This document shows, in pieces, positions 12,200-24,800 of a stretch of DNA of 64,000 nucleotides. The translations under genes and the position numbers were made by a program. The DNA is taken from assembly GCF_037042905.1 (NCBI RefSeq), contig NC_087253.1, positions 5,523,501 through 5,587,500 of the forward strand. The letters run 5' to 3'. Source of the DNA: Lytechinus pictus. Its lineage: Eukaryota > Echinodermata > Echinoidea > Temnopleuroida > Toxopneustidae. Numbering within the stretch: the first letter of the stretch is position 1; each line of letters starts with the position of its first letter. Under the pieces are notes generated by a model, which was not told the origin of the DNA, made no database searches, and worked only from the letters and a program-made list of their open reading frames with translations.

Positions 12200-12847
12200 G
12201 GGTTAACCTTTCGTGAAACAAATTTAAGGTGATTTTTCACCGCCAGCTATTTAGAAGCTACCAGGGGCCGGTTGCAGGAAGTGGCGTTCGATCGCAACAC
12301 TGTTATTAAGACATACATCAATATGCTATTAAATGTATCTGCTGATTATTTCCTCGGGCATTGAATGTTACAGGAGAAACCCCTAAATTACATTCCTGAT
12401 TATTGTTTATTACATAGCAAATGTGAGATTACAAACCCGTTGCCAGTTTGCCAATTTGAGATAATATAGTCTTTATAGTGATCTCGGTTTTCAAACTGCC
12501 TTGATATTTCTTGTTCCTTGCCCAATTCCTTTAAAAAAATTTCGCCATTCTGTTTTTTTTGTTGTATGCTTCATGCAAACATTTTTATTATCAAGATTAG
12601 GTCCCGCTTTTATTGTTTGGAGAATGAGGTGATATCTGTAGCCTCATCTTCAGACTCAAAGCATTTTGTTTGTAGTCAAGTAGTGCAATTTGAATACTAT
12701 CATACTCTGTGCTTTTAAAAACATTAGAATAGTTTATGCTTAATATGCATTCATGCAGAAAAGAATGTTAAGATACTGTGTTTCGTTCAGCGCTATATAA
12801 GCAAGTATAATCCATACTATTATAATTTCATTTTACACTGAAGATCT

Positions 12848-13120
12848 GGGCCCCATCTTACAAAGAGTTGCGATTGATCCAATCAGTCTCAACTGTATGG
12901 AAATCCATCAATGTCATAGTTTATTCGACAGGAAATTTACTCAATGTTCTTTGTAGACAAAGAGAAGCACACTGAATCTTCAAGAAAACGATGAATGTAT
13001 GAATATAATACATCATATTTAGAAAATAGTTTGAACAAACGGACAGTTTAGATGTTGACTTTGCTGGCTTTCCATAGTTGTGGTTGATCGGATCAATTGT
13101 GACTCTTTGTGAGACGGGGC
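12848..13120. repeat. MITE family P, copy 2
   Basis: Ends GGGCCCCATCTTACAAAG and CTTTGTGAGACGGGGC; the same internal AGAAGCACACTGAATC segment as the other copies. Confidence 0.85.
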
Positions 13121-13589
13121 ACTGCTCTGATGAGCAGAAAATATTTTGATGTATACATAGATGTATAAACATACATAAAAATCAGCCTCGTTGACCCTCA
13201 CTGCTGCATTACTGCATGCGTTGTTATATAACAAGATAAATCTGTTATAGTCCATGATCTCAACTTTTCATGAAAAATTCAATATCATCTTTATATGCCA
13301 TGTTTGATATTTTTTGTAATGTATTAATTCTAATCAAGATAATCTAGTTATCTTTAATCCTTTTTCATTGTATTTTATAAGCTATGACCATGTATAGAAA
13401 ATAGATAATGTACATGAAAATCAGTTTAGCAGAGATAAATCATGTATAATGTAGCCTGTCATAGACAGATGAGGGTTTTTTGTGTAATTTTAGTATGTTA
13501 AAGGGTAATTCCTCTGTGAAGTCAAGTTGGATTTAACGGAAGTACAAAACGAGAGAAACCTTATTACATGTATGAAGAATATTTGAAAC

Positions 13590-13754
13590 CCTGGGTGGTA
13601 TTTCATGAAGCTGTTCGTAAAGTTACGCACAAACTTTACGAACGACTGGAACATGTTCTTATACGTAAGTCAGCTACATAGGGATGTATCATATAGCACA
13701 AGAAAGGGTTACCAGTTGTTCTTAACTAACGATCAGCTTTATGAAACGGCCCCC
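13590..13754. repeat. ~165-bp MITE, family R copy 1
   Basis: Palindromic: TTTCATGAAGCTGTTCGTAA is mirrored by AGCTTTATGAAACGG. A second copy is at 49091-49247. Confidence 0.75.
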
Positions 13755-14230
13755 AGGGCTGGTATTCAATTGATACTTAAGCCAGAATTTTAAGTACTTT
13801 ACTCAGTATTTTGCTTAAGTAAAGTGAAGAATATTAGAACCCTGGGCTGGTATTCAATCGATACTTACGCCATAATTTTAAGTACTTTACTCAGTATTTT
13901 GCTTAAGTAAAGTACTTGACCATCTTTGTTTTTCTATCACATTTTTTGGCTGTAAAGTATTTAGCTTAAATCTAAGTCAGTGGCCAACCTGGCTTACATG
14001 TATTTACAAACGTGATGTGCGCAGTCACATATTTTGTGCACAGTTAGGTACATACATTGTGCATTATTTTGGCATAAACTTAATGAGGTCACAATGGTTA
14101 CGAGTATAAGTGTTTTGCTTAAATTTGGCTTGATAAAGTAAAATACTTTATGTGATCTGAAAACCAGTTTAAGCATTTTGCTTGGCCAAGTAAAATACTA
14201 AGTAAAATACTTAAATTGAATACCAGCCCT
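13755..14230. repeat. MITE with AGGGCTGGTATTCAAT ends
   Basis: Left end AGGGCTGGTATTCAATTGAT and right end ATTGAATACCAGCCCT are inverted repeats. The left end is duplicated near 13850. It abuts family R copy 1 directly. Confidence 0.75.
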
Positions 14231-14760
14231 CTTTTGGGGACATACATGTTTTCTTTTGTGACATGTCACATGTGAGCAGCTTCCCCAAATGTAATAAAAA
14301 TTCTATAAATTGCTTTTTTTTTTTAATGATGACTGAATGTATTTTTTCCATATAAGCATGTAAAAAGTAATGTATCTATTTGGTGATATATTAAATGTAA
14401 ACATATTATAAAATGATTTCAACTTTAAAAAAGGGCAATTTATGGAATTTACTTGTTTGACATGTGGGGAACTGCTATGAATAACTAAAAAAAGTTGTTC
14501 TTTCGTGGACTTTACACTTAATTTTAATTTTGAAGTTTCTCTCATTTCTCTGTTGTTAAAGCCAACTTGATATGTGAGGTTTATTCCGGCATTGATAGAA
14601 CTTCCTGGCACAAGCTGTCATTGTTAGCATGTACATACATACCTTTGTTTGATTAATGTATAAAATATACAAATCAATTAATTGTTCTTATTTTTGATGT
14701 ATTAAACAATGTCTCAAAATAAATGATTTTGTTTTGTAGATTGATGTGAGCATAATAAGG
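14231..14760. other. AT-rich stretch, nothing recognised
   Basis: Low-complexity A/T runs only; no gene or element could be supported. Confidence 0.35.
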
Positions 14761-14764
14761 ATGG

Positions 14765-14980
14765 AAATGTTGATGATGGCGACGATGATATTGATAATGA
14801 TGATATTGATGATGGTGATGATATTGATAATGATGAAAATAATGATGGTGGTGGTGATGATATTGATAATGATGAAAATGATGATGGTGGTGGTGATGAT
14901 ATTGATAATAATGGTGGTGATGGTGGTGGTGATGATGATGAAGGTAATAATGATGGTGTTGAGGGTGATAATTATGATTG
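14765..14980 (+). repeat. GAT/GGT trinucleotide microsatellite
   Basis: Imperfect (GAT)n with GGT and AAT variants. The long open frames on both strands are an effect of the repeat. Confidence 0.9.
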
Positions 14981-14984
14981 AGGA

Positions 14985-15720
14985 AGAGGGCAGGGCGAGA
15001 GAGGTGGAAAGAGAGAGGGTGGAAATAGCAGAAAGGGGGAGAGGATGAGAGACAGAAGAAAGGAGTGAAAAGAGACAGGGAGAGAGAGAAAGGCAAAGAG
15101 GGAGAGACTCGCAGAGAAAAGATGAGTGGAAAGAGTAAAAGGAGAGAGGGGGAGGGAGAGGTAGAAATAGAAAGAGAGAGGCAGAAAGAAAAAAAAGAAG
15201 AGTGGGAGAGACAGAAGATGGATGGAAAGGGAGGAACGGAAAAAGAGAGGGGAGAAAAAGAGGCAGAGATTGATAGACAGAAGGGTTGGAAAGAAGAAAC
15301 AGAGAAGAGACAGTGTAGAAAGATGGAAAGATGAGTGGTGGAAAGTAGAATGGGGGAGAGACAATAGCAAGGGTGGAAAAAGAGAGATAGATGAGTGGTG
15401 GAAAGAAAAAAGGGGAGAGACAATAGCAAGGGTGGAAAAAAAGAGAGATAGATGAGTGGTGGAAAGAAAAAAGGGGAGAGACAATAGCAAGGGTGGAAAA
15501 AAGAAAGATGGAGAGATGAGTGGTGGAAAGTAGAATGGGGGAGACAATAGCAAGGATGGAAAAAAGAAAGATGGAGAGATGAGTGGTGGAAAGTAGAATG
15601 GGGGAGAGACAATAGCAAGGGTGGAAAAAAGAAAGATGGAGAGAGAGAGAGAGATGAGTGGTGGAAAGAAGAAAGGGGAGAGACAATAGCAAGGGTGGAA
15701 AGCAAAAGAAATGGAAGAGA
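14985..15720 (+). repeat. Purine-only tract with ~60-bp tandem units
   Basis: About 730 bp almost free of pyrimidines on the plus strand. From about 15356 on, a unit of about 60-65 bp starting AGAGACAATAGCAAGGGTGG recurs six times (near 15356, 15416, 15477, 15541, 15604 and 15672). Long frames on the minus strand are repeat artefacts. Such tracts can form triplexes. Confidence 0.88.
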
Positions 15721-16270
15721 AAGAGCATAAATCAGAGAAGCCTTACCTACAGAGTCACTCTAGAAAATAAAATTAAGATCAATCTCAAATCATCTCCTCG
15801 TTGACAATTTGTGATTAATCCCTGTATGGGTTTGATTACAAATTCAGAATCTATTGCAACTCTTTGTAAAAGCTGCCCCAGCAATCAAATGCCAGTTTCT
15901 CAAGGAACTGCAATATCTAGATTGATTTTGGGGCCTTAAAAATAACTTCCAGTTGATTGCAAGTTTCTAACAAATCCCCCCCCCCAAAAAAAAAAAACCC
16001 ACCATGCATATTTGAGACAACAAAACAAACAACTAGAGACTCAAGATATCAAACAAACACCAACATTTTGTATTTATTTACTTATAGTACATGTACAGAA
16101 AAACATGATTTTCTTTTTTCAAGTTTGAGAATTATACTCTCAATATACAGTCAACTTTGAGGTGTTGCAAGAAAATATCTGCAATCGATTGCAAATTTAT
16201 GTTGCAATTTTAGAATCGATAGATCAATTCTAGTTAAAGTAAATAAGTTAACACTTCTTGAAGCAGACCT

Positions 16271-16543
16271 GGGCCCCGTCTTACAAAGAGTTACGATTGA
16301 TCCAATCAATCCCAACTGTATGGAAATCCATCCACCCCATAATTTTTTCTACAGGGAAATTCATACAATCTCCTTAGTTAACAAAGAGTGTCACACTGAA
16401 TCTTCAAAAGAAAGATGAATGTATGAATATACATCGTATTTAGGAAATATTTTGAACAAATTTGCATTTTAGATGTAGATGTTGCTGGCCGTCCATAGTT
16501 GTGGTTGATCGGATCAATCTCAACTCTTTGTAAGACGGGGCCC
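16271..16543. repeat. MITE family P, copy 3
   Basis: Perfect family ends GGGCCCCGTCTTACAAAGAG and CTCTTTGTAAGACGGGGCCC. It is followed by three tandem copies of CAATTGATCGCAAGTTGCTG near 16612-16672. Confidence 0.88.
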
Positions 16544-17009
16544 TGCAATCAACTACAATTTTTTTTTTTAATTGCAAGACATATGATTAACTCTGGGACC
16601 GAATTTGACTTGCAATTGATCGCAAGTTGCTGGCAATTGATCGCAAGTTGCTGGCAATTGATCGCAAGTTGCTTGCAATCGATTGCCACTTTCTTGCAGC
16701 ACCCATGCAGTCAGTTACATGTAATCATTTTGAAATCAAAACTCCACAAAAAATGTGTACAACTGTGATGCTTTTATACGAGTTCCCATTTTCACATACT
16801 TTGTTATAACTTCTACTAAAGTTTGAAATGATGGTTGCTCACAGCCAATCGCATACCACCATTACAGTAGCTTACAACAGGTCTTATACCTTGTTATTGA
16901 TAGCACAATTCATGAAACCGGGACCTTACCTCCATTTAAAAAAAAATAGAATTACGATGTACTCTGTCGATATCTGGACCATTTTGAGAAGAAATGAGGG
17001 TGAAAATAA

Positions 17010-17292
17010 TATGTCCATTTATATAGCGCTGTTACTACATGTATGTGCATGTACTCAACTGCGCTATGATACGTGGTATCATATTATTAACCCGGCTGCA
17101 GCTGAGCCGCCATATCGGCGCTGAAGCGTCAAGGAATAAATCCTACCGGGTACCCATTCACCTCACCTGGGTTGAGTGCAGCACAGTGTGGATAAATTTC
17201 TTGCTGAAGGAAAACACGCCATGGCTAGGATTCGAACCCACGACCCTCTGTTTGAAAGGCGAGAGTCGTAACCACCAGACCACGACGCGCCC
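17010..17292 (-). repeat. tRNA-derived SINE, copy 1
   Basis: Minus strand starts with a tRNA-like head (GTGGTCTGGTGGTTACGACT, then GGTTCGAATCC, the B-box) and continues into a body with CCTTCAGCAAGAAATTTATC and GGTGAGGTGAATGGGTACCC, ending near AGCGCTATATAAATGG. Copies at 45230-45567 and 54880-55097. Confidence 0.85.
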
Positions 17293-17479
17293 ACACGAGA
17301 ATCTGATAAATCACTCAATTGAATGCAATTTCAATCCCATAACACAAAGATCAGTGATTGATCATACGATCAATTTTCATGAAAGAGTGTACACTGTAAT
17401 CAATGAAATCAATCGTATAGTATGTCCCATGAATCAATTGTTAGGCTATGTTTTACATGGCCCATGTGTCCCCATCCTT

Positions 17480-19410
17480 TGACGAAATAAACTGTAAGTT
17501 GAACATAACTTTAAAACATGAATCTCAAGTACAAAACAGTATTTTCATCTTACTCCAGACTTGCAAATAAACTTGCAAAGAACAGATAATGCTCGTTTTG
17601 TTTGCCTGGTTTCTGTTTATTAATCAGCTTTTAAAATAATGAGGAAACCTGTTTGTAATCTATCTCTAGTACTGCATTATAAGCAACATTTTTTGTATCT
17701 TTAGATAATCATTATCATAACCATTATTTTTTATCTGTTGATAATGATTTGCAACCATTATTAAACATTCAACTGCATGGCCCAATGCTAATGCATGCAT
17801 GGCTACAGATTCCTTGATTAATTAGTTTTCAATCTCCAAATTGGCAACTTCAGTTTTATCTTTCATTGCTAGTTTTTCATTCTAAAATGTATGCATCAGA
17901 AAGAAATACAGACTGACTGAGAATGTCATTGTATGTTGGAAAGTTGCCAATTTGGGTGGAAAACAGTGATTTCAATTTCCATAGCAATTTATTTTGGGTG
18001 ATTTTATACATTTTCAACCATTTTTTAAGTATTGAATGAATGGTACTTAATTATGCAATAAAAAAATGGGCTTAGTATATCTACATGTAGATTTTCTTTT
18101 TTCTTCCTTTTATATAGAGTATTTTTAATAACTGCTAGGGAACTGCAAGAGAAGATGTTGGGCTATACGAGTTCACGTTTCCAACATACTATCTGCCCAT
18201 ATCAATCATTTAATATGTAAATAAGTATTGACAATGCAGTAGCAGTTTATTAGTAATACATGTATACAGATATCATACATTATCATACATAAATCCATGA
18301 ATAATAATCACAGGTTTAATCCCATATTTCACCTAGATTATCGAGTCAAAAGCCCCCTTTTATAAAATTAATATTGACTGCTCACACCCACTTTTACACG
18401 CATTGTATTTCCAGCGGATCAAAGCACCCACTTCCAATGTTTACAAACAGCCATTTTTATGGACCGAGGAGTAAACCCAATTCCTTTTTTTTCATTTATA
18501 TATAAACAAGGTTTCTAACAGATAGTCTGTGACCAACAAGTATTGAAAATCATACATTTGCTTGGAAAGCAAAAGGACTTAAATAAATTGACAAACGAAA
18601 CTTGATACTGTACAACACTGGCCTATGCCGAATAAGCTGATAATGATTTAATTACAAATCTTTTCGCCGCTAATAACAAATTAAATATCTCAATTGACAA
18701 GCCATACGAGAGATATTGTTTCTCACATTCAATGAGTTAATAAAACATTGAATAAGAAAATGGTCCTTTGTGTAAATATTTCTGGCAGATTTTCAAATAG
18801 GAGCAGCATATATATCGATCAAAAATGAAATCTAGTAATATTGCTCTGCAGATCAGAACGATTTCTGTAGTTTCCTTACAGTTTTCGTTCAACATATTTA
18901 CTATATTTGTCAGGTAACTGCTTTGCAAGGATTATTTCTACATCACAGTCCCCCGTTTTCTGTTCATTCTAATATGCAAACTCTATGTTCTCAGTGATCT
19001 AAACTTTGTATACATGTACAAAATATACAACAAAGTAATTTCATGTAGTAAAAACTTACAAGACCTATAGGACACGTATACACATATATCTGCTGTATAT
19101 CGTTGTTGTCTTCCACTAACAGCCCTATTAAAAGCTTTGCAAACAGGCTTAACACTGCAAAAGAGATTTGTGATGTTTCACGCAGCGCATGTTTTTCTGT
19201 TGGCTTCTTTCTTCTCACTTGTTTGTTCTGACCTATCTTTTTTTTGGTGGGGGGGGGGGCGCATAAGTTAAGATAAGTTGACAGAATTTTGTTTCATGAA
19301 GTAATTCTGTGAAATGATGTATTCCTCCCAAATTACACTCGTTTTCCATAAAGTAATAACAGTCTTGGGACTTAACACTAGGGTACAGTCATACATCAAC
19401 AACATTGAAA
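17480..19410. other. AT-rich intergenic stretch, nothing recognised
   Basis: No exon-like open frame with splice sites and no inverted-repeat element was recognised. A G-run lies near 19248-19258. Confidence 0.35.
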
Positions 19411-19414
19411 TATA

Positions 19415-19543
19415 GGACCCTTAACAGAAAGCTTAGCAATGATCGTAGAATATTTTTCTACGATTGATTGCATTGACTACAATGTACAATCAATCGCGAA
19501 AATCAAGCGTACGATTAATTACTAACCTTTGTGTTATGGGGCC
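19415..19543. repeat. MITE family Q, copy 2
   Basis: Palindromic 130-bp unit with AAAGCTTAGCAATGATCG and CTAACCTTTGTGTTATGGG. Confidence 0.8.
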
Positions 19544-20042
19544 ATGATTCAAGGTCATCATCGTGAAGATATTGTCAAATCTTTTCACCACCAATCTTAG
19601 ATTTCAATTGGCTGAGAAACACGGTTGCCATGACAAATGTGAACAACTGACGACTTCTAAGGGATGATAATTGATCACCTTCATCGAACATGGCCTGTAT
19701 TATCCATAAATATCAATGAATGTAATGCCATCCAACTTATAGAGGTACAGATTTGTTATAAGGTTACGATCAATCTGCTTTTATGACTGCTAATCCGATT
19801 GGCAACTTTTTTTCATAACCATTTTATAAACATCATACAAAATTTGAAAAGAAAAAATACTGGAACCGGTAAAACCTAACAGCCACTGCAAGATTTCACA
19901 ACATATCACAGTTGAAGATTTCCGCTTAGAACTGAGATTTCATCGTTCTAATGGTGTTGCCAATTCAGGGATCATGATTAGCTTCAGTTAGCCCGTTGGC
20001 TACTGAATTCTGTTATTTTATAGGATTTGTACAGCAGCCACC

Positions 20043-20174
20043 TGGGGCCCGTAACACAAAGCTTAGCAATGATCGTACAAATTTTTTCTACGATTGACTG
20101 CATTGACTACAATGTACGATCAATCGTGAAAATCAAACGTACGATTGATCGCTAACCCTTGTGTTACGGGACCC
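20043..20174. repeat. MITE family Q, copy 3
   Basis: GGGGCCCGTAACACAAAGC to CCCTTGTGTTACGGGACCC; very close to copy 2. Confidence 0.82.
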
Positions 20175-20434
20175 TGGTCCCAGTAGGCAATGGGTTAACC
20201 TGTTGACTACGGAATTCTGTCATTCCCGTAGGCTTTGTACAGGGATCACTTGGTTCCGGTAGACAGCTAGTTAAAGGGCCTTTATTCCCGAACGACACAA
20301 CGTACTGCGCCGGATACGGAAATTCTTCAGTACATTATCATCTCTTTCACATCATTCCATATGTGATTACAAATACAGGGGTAAAAGAAAAGTGCAGAAG
20401 TGTCTCAAGAGGAGAGACTCACTATAACTCTATG

Positions 20435-20720
20435 GCTCGTATTCTGAAGTCAGGTTTAACCTAGACCACGGTTTAACTAAAATTATGGAGAGCCAAAAAT
20501 ACAAAAATTTTGTTTATATTGTATGTCTCTTATGTTTACTAATGCTTTCATAATGAAGAAAAGTACTAGTTATCATTCCCAGAAAATCATGAACAATTTG
20601 AGTGTCAAATGAGTTAATAATATGGATGTGTACGGTTAGGAATATGTGCCCCAATTGGCTCTCCATAGTTAAACCACAACTTTAAACCAGGGCTTATAGG
20701 TTAAAGCAAAATCAGAGTAT
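20435..20720. repeat. ~270-bp MITE
   Basis: TCTGAAGTCAGGTTTAACCT and AACTATGGAGAGCC-like arms are mirrored by GGCTCTCCATAGTT and a TTAAAGCAAAATCAGA end. Confidence 0.65.
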
Positions 20721-20964
20721 TTATAAAACCTTCACTTTACTTTGCCTTTACATATTCAAAACAAAAGTGGTCCTTCCTTCTGTTCTTTTTAAAGGCTGAT
20801 CAAACGTTTTGATTTAATCTCAACCTTTGGGAGCGTCTTTTACAATTATTTCCATATACTAATGGGAGATATCTGTCTAATACATATAATAGAAATATAC
20901 ACTTGAGGCGTCCATACCTCCTTGTTATAATGTTGATATTACATGTACTAGGTAAATTAAAAGT

Positions 20965-21195
20965 GGGAGGCAAGGAGAGAGAGGGGGAGAAAGAGGGGAA
21001 GGGGGAGAGAGAGAACAGGAAAGAAATTGAAGGGTGAGTGTGTGTGTGAGAAAGTGAAGTAGAGAGAGTGACTGAGAGAAAGTGAGAGTGAAAGAGAGAG
21101 AAAAAAATGGGATAACATGGGATGGAGATAGGGGCAGATAGAGAGAGCACAAAGGAATCAGACAGACAGAGAGAGAGGAAGAGAGACGAGGAGTA
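20965..21195 (+). repeat. GA-rich purine tract
   Basis: GAGAGAG-dominated low complexity with a GTGTGTGTGTGAG break near 21040. Frames on the minus strand are artefacts. Confidence 0.85.
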
Positions 21196-21707
21196 CAAGA
21201 ACATTTTTTTGGATGTAGAAAGTTACATACGGCAAAGAGAAAAAGAGTATTCTATATAAAGTACCGGTATGTAATAATACATGTATAGGCAAAGAAAATG
21301 ACATGAGCATTCCTAAAGAAATAGATAACTACAGTAGTTAGTGGTTAGTGGGTGGGGGGTGGGGTGGTCAAGAAGAGGGATTTAGATTAGAATGTATGGA
21401 TATGGTGATTATATCACCATAACGAGTAATTACTTCTAAAAAAACAAACACAAGTGGAGGGGGGACAGTGCTAAAAAAAATCCAGAATAATTGAGAGCAT
21501 GGACACGTGAGAGAAATTAAGATCAATTATGATCAAGATCTCAATTAAGATCTATCAAGATCTTAAGACCTTAATTAAGATGTGAAGACCTTGAAAGAGA
21601 GAGAGAGAGCAAAATAATGAAGAGAGATAGAGAGAAAAAGGGATTAGAAAATGAGGGTGGAGAAGGGATACAAAGAGATAGCCGCAACATAACAGATGTG
21701 TAATTTA

Positions 21708-21848
21708 CTAATATCTGGCGCCCTCTGGAGGCTGTTGTAACTTTGCATTGTCTTTGGCCGTCATTGTACGCTTGAGTTCAGAGAGGATAGTCTTGATAGT
21801 GTACGACCGCTGCCATTTATCTAGAACTGATAGATTCCGCTTCAAAAC
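21708..21848 (-). CDS. UBE2V: UEV copy 2, last coding exon
   Basis: An acceptor ending in AAAG is followed by [20 protein letters not shown] and more, 46 codons in all, ending QPPEGARY and TAG. It aligns along its whole length with the UBE2V C-terminus and with exon 4 of copy 1. Confidence 0.92.
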   Translation of the reverse strand, partial: VLKRNLSVLDKWQRSYTIKTILSELKRTMTAKDNAKLQQPPEGARY

Positions 21849-24800
21849 CTTTACGTAAAGAAAAAAAAAGAGGAAAGACAAAACAACAGGACATTTATTT
21901 AATCCGGGAAGGGGCTAATTTGGGGGCTACATCGGGGCGATTGATGAATGGGGTGGGGGCTAAGCCTGCAGAAACAAGTACGCGAAAGCTCACAAGGTAA
22001 AAACCAAACTGATTGTGAAAAGATGAAAATTTGTTTGATTTGAGTTCTACCAATCAGATGAATCTCTTGACGGATACCAACACAGCATAAGAACAATATG
22101 ATCGCTAGAGGGTATTCATATACCTCCGGCTCATTTGCATATATATGCCCGACCAATCACATAACGGATCAGTGCCCACCTATTGTTCCCGCGTTCGTGC
22201 GTACGGTCCTGGGGATTGGTATAAATAGACATCGTTATCAGATAATTTTCGTCACTTGATAAAGAGTGATCACGAATTTCCTAGAAAGCTAGTGAACACT
22301 TTTTGCGAGAGTGATCACGAATTTCATTGTTGACCATAGTAGATTGCGAGACAAATGAATACCCTCTAGCGATTATTTCAGTCCGCAATAATGAACCTAT
22401 TTAGTATTAAGAACAATATGCTTCAGCCTCCAGGGCCCTGTCTTACAAAGAGTTATGATTGATCCAATCAACCTTAAGTATATGGAAATCCATCAACGTC
22501 GTTAGGTTTTCTTTAGGAAACTTGCAGTGTCCTTGAAAACAAGGAGAAGCACAATAAATTGTCCAGAAAACAGTGAATTTATGAATATGCAACATATTGA
22601 GAAAGCATGTGGAACCAACATGCTTTTATCAAAGATGATGACATTGCTGGCTGTCCATAGTTGTGATTGATTGGATCAATCGTAACTCTTTGTAAGACGG
22701 GGCCCAGAAGTCCCCCACACCCTTGACCTTGTGGTTTCATCCCATGATGCCGATGGTCCACACTTGTCTATTATTTTCTACTAAGCCTAATCTCATAAAC
22801 CTTGCTTTTGGTTTCGAAATATGACCCAAGTAGCTTAGTTGTTGTTTACGCGGTCACAATGACAGGTACTTTCTGGTGTGTATATTTGGGCCATTCTTTG
22901 TCAAGTGTGTGCCCGACTGACGGAAATGATGACAAATCTTGACTTTTTTTGTTATAAATCTAAAATAATTTTAGAGATTTTGTAATTCAAAATGCATATA
23001 ACATTAATATGTTCAGCCAGCTATCATTTGGAAATATTTCTTGCTGTCTCCAATATGCAGGTTCAAGGTCAAGAGGACAAAAGGAAGTGGGTCACGTGTG
23101 TGACTTCACACAGATGCATGATTTTAAAAGTTTCCTGTGAATTTCAAAATGAAATTAAACTTTCAAAATCATCATAATTAGTTTTAAATGCAGAGCTGCT
23201 AAGTTGTATTTTGCATTTTCAGTATTCTTATCCCCCAAAATCAGTATTTTGACAAAAAAATCGGTATTTTTACCGTGTGAGATAAATATTTTGTATTTTT
23301 CCCCAAAAAAGTGTATTTCATAATAAAAATGCTTGGCGCACTCGCCCATCACGGCGCTCAAGCTGCATGCAAGCTAAAATGTGCACTGCTCTTGCAGATG
23401 AAAAAAAAAAAAACATTGAAACTTGTGTATATCTCACCCTGGTTTTTACAAAATGATTGAAAAAAAAACAAGTTACCTGAAATTACATTGATCTAATAAC
23501 CATATTCGTGTGCGTTTTATGAAATAGAGACATGTAGAGATGATTTTTCTCAATAAATTTCGATTTTGTAAAAAAAAATAAATACAAAAAACGTATTTTT
23601 TAAAGAAAAAACGTACTGCCGTATTTTGGTTGCAGAAACGTACTAAATACGGAAAAATCGTACTACTTGGCAGCTCTGTAAATGTCTAAAATTATAAGAT
23701 TTATAACTAATTAAAGTCAAGATTGTCATCATTTCAGTCACGTGTGTGACCAAGAATGGCCCATTTCGTTGAAGATTGGGCTAATAAACGGAAAGTCTTT
23801 TGATGTGGATAAAAGTACGGAATACTCGGCCTCCTGGAACCTCCAGGATCTATTTGTTACATGTTCTTGTCAGGATCTATCTTACTCTTCCTAATGGTTT
23901 TTCTTCTTTTTTCTACCTCAATTCTCTAACCCTGTACTCTTTCCTCGCCTTCTCCTTTCCAAAAACCTTTCTTGATCCTGACAATACAGTTATGCATGAA
24001 TGTAATTTTAATAGTTTTAATTGTATCATAAGATCAATGGTATACAGTATACTGTATTTTATCTACTTACACGCTTGAACATTGTATTGTAAAATGTATT
24101 CAATGAAATGTATACTTGTATTTTTAGCTTTGTAATTCACATGCAATTCAGTTTGTTAAAGATAAATTCCAGTTGTGGGGACGATCTCAAAATGACTTTT
24201 TGCAGAATTTAATATAATGATCACCAAAGTGTCTGTTTGTATGAATAAAAAATATGTGCCAAAGGATTCTGGAAGAAATTGTGTAATTGCTGAGAAATAA
24301 GCAAAATAAGCGTGGATTCTGTCACTTCCGTCGGGTCTTTATTCCAGCAATAATAATACTCTGTCCCACGTGTGCCTATCTGTGTTGGCGATCTTCAGTG
24401 TGATCGTTTTTTAGCTTAGATATTATGATTTCACAAAGATCAGTTTATGTAACTGTACCAGATCTAGATCCACGATGATATAGTAATACTTAACCTTGGT
24501 TTTACAGACTTTCTCACGAAATCAGTATTTCACTGCAACTGCTGTCATTTAGCTTTAACTGCAATATGTGGAGAATTTTAATAAATACCATTTATCTATC
24601 TATCACCTCCGTCACCACTTACCTCGCCCGAGTGTGAATCGACGCAGCTTAGTGCTATCCTATTGGTGAAAACGACAGTGGGGGGATCATCCGGGTATCT
24701 GGGACCGCACTTGAGCTTTAAATTATACATCCTTCCTTCAAAAGGAGTCTGGTGAAGAAAGAAAGAATGAAAGAACAGAGAACATTGTTGGAAATCATGG

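Noticed and set aside
14674-15728. Minus-strand frames over 340 codons rich in Ser, Leu, Phe and His
   Set aside because: They overlie the GA-rich array and the GAT microsatellite; two other frames over the same DNA are also long, so openness comes from base composition.
17200-17292. Functional tRNA gene at the head of SINE copy 1
   Set aside because: It is one of at least three copies with the same non-tRNA body downstream.
24623-24748. Treating UEV copy 2 as a pseudogene because of the altered VVFTNRIAL segment
   Set aside because: All three exons keep open frames, matching phases and good splice sites; the changes are substitutions only.
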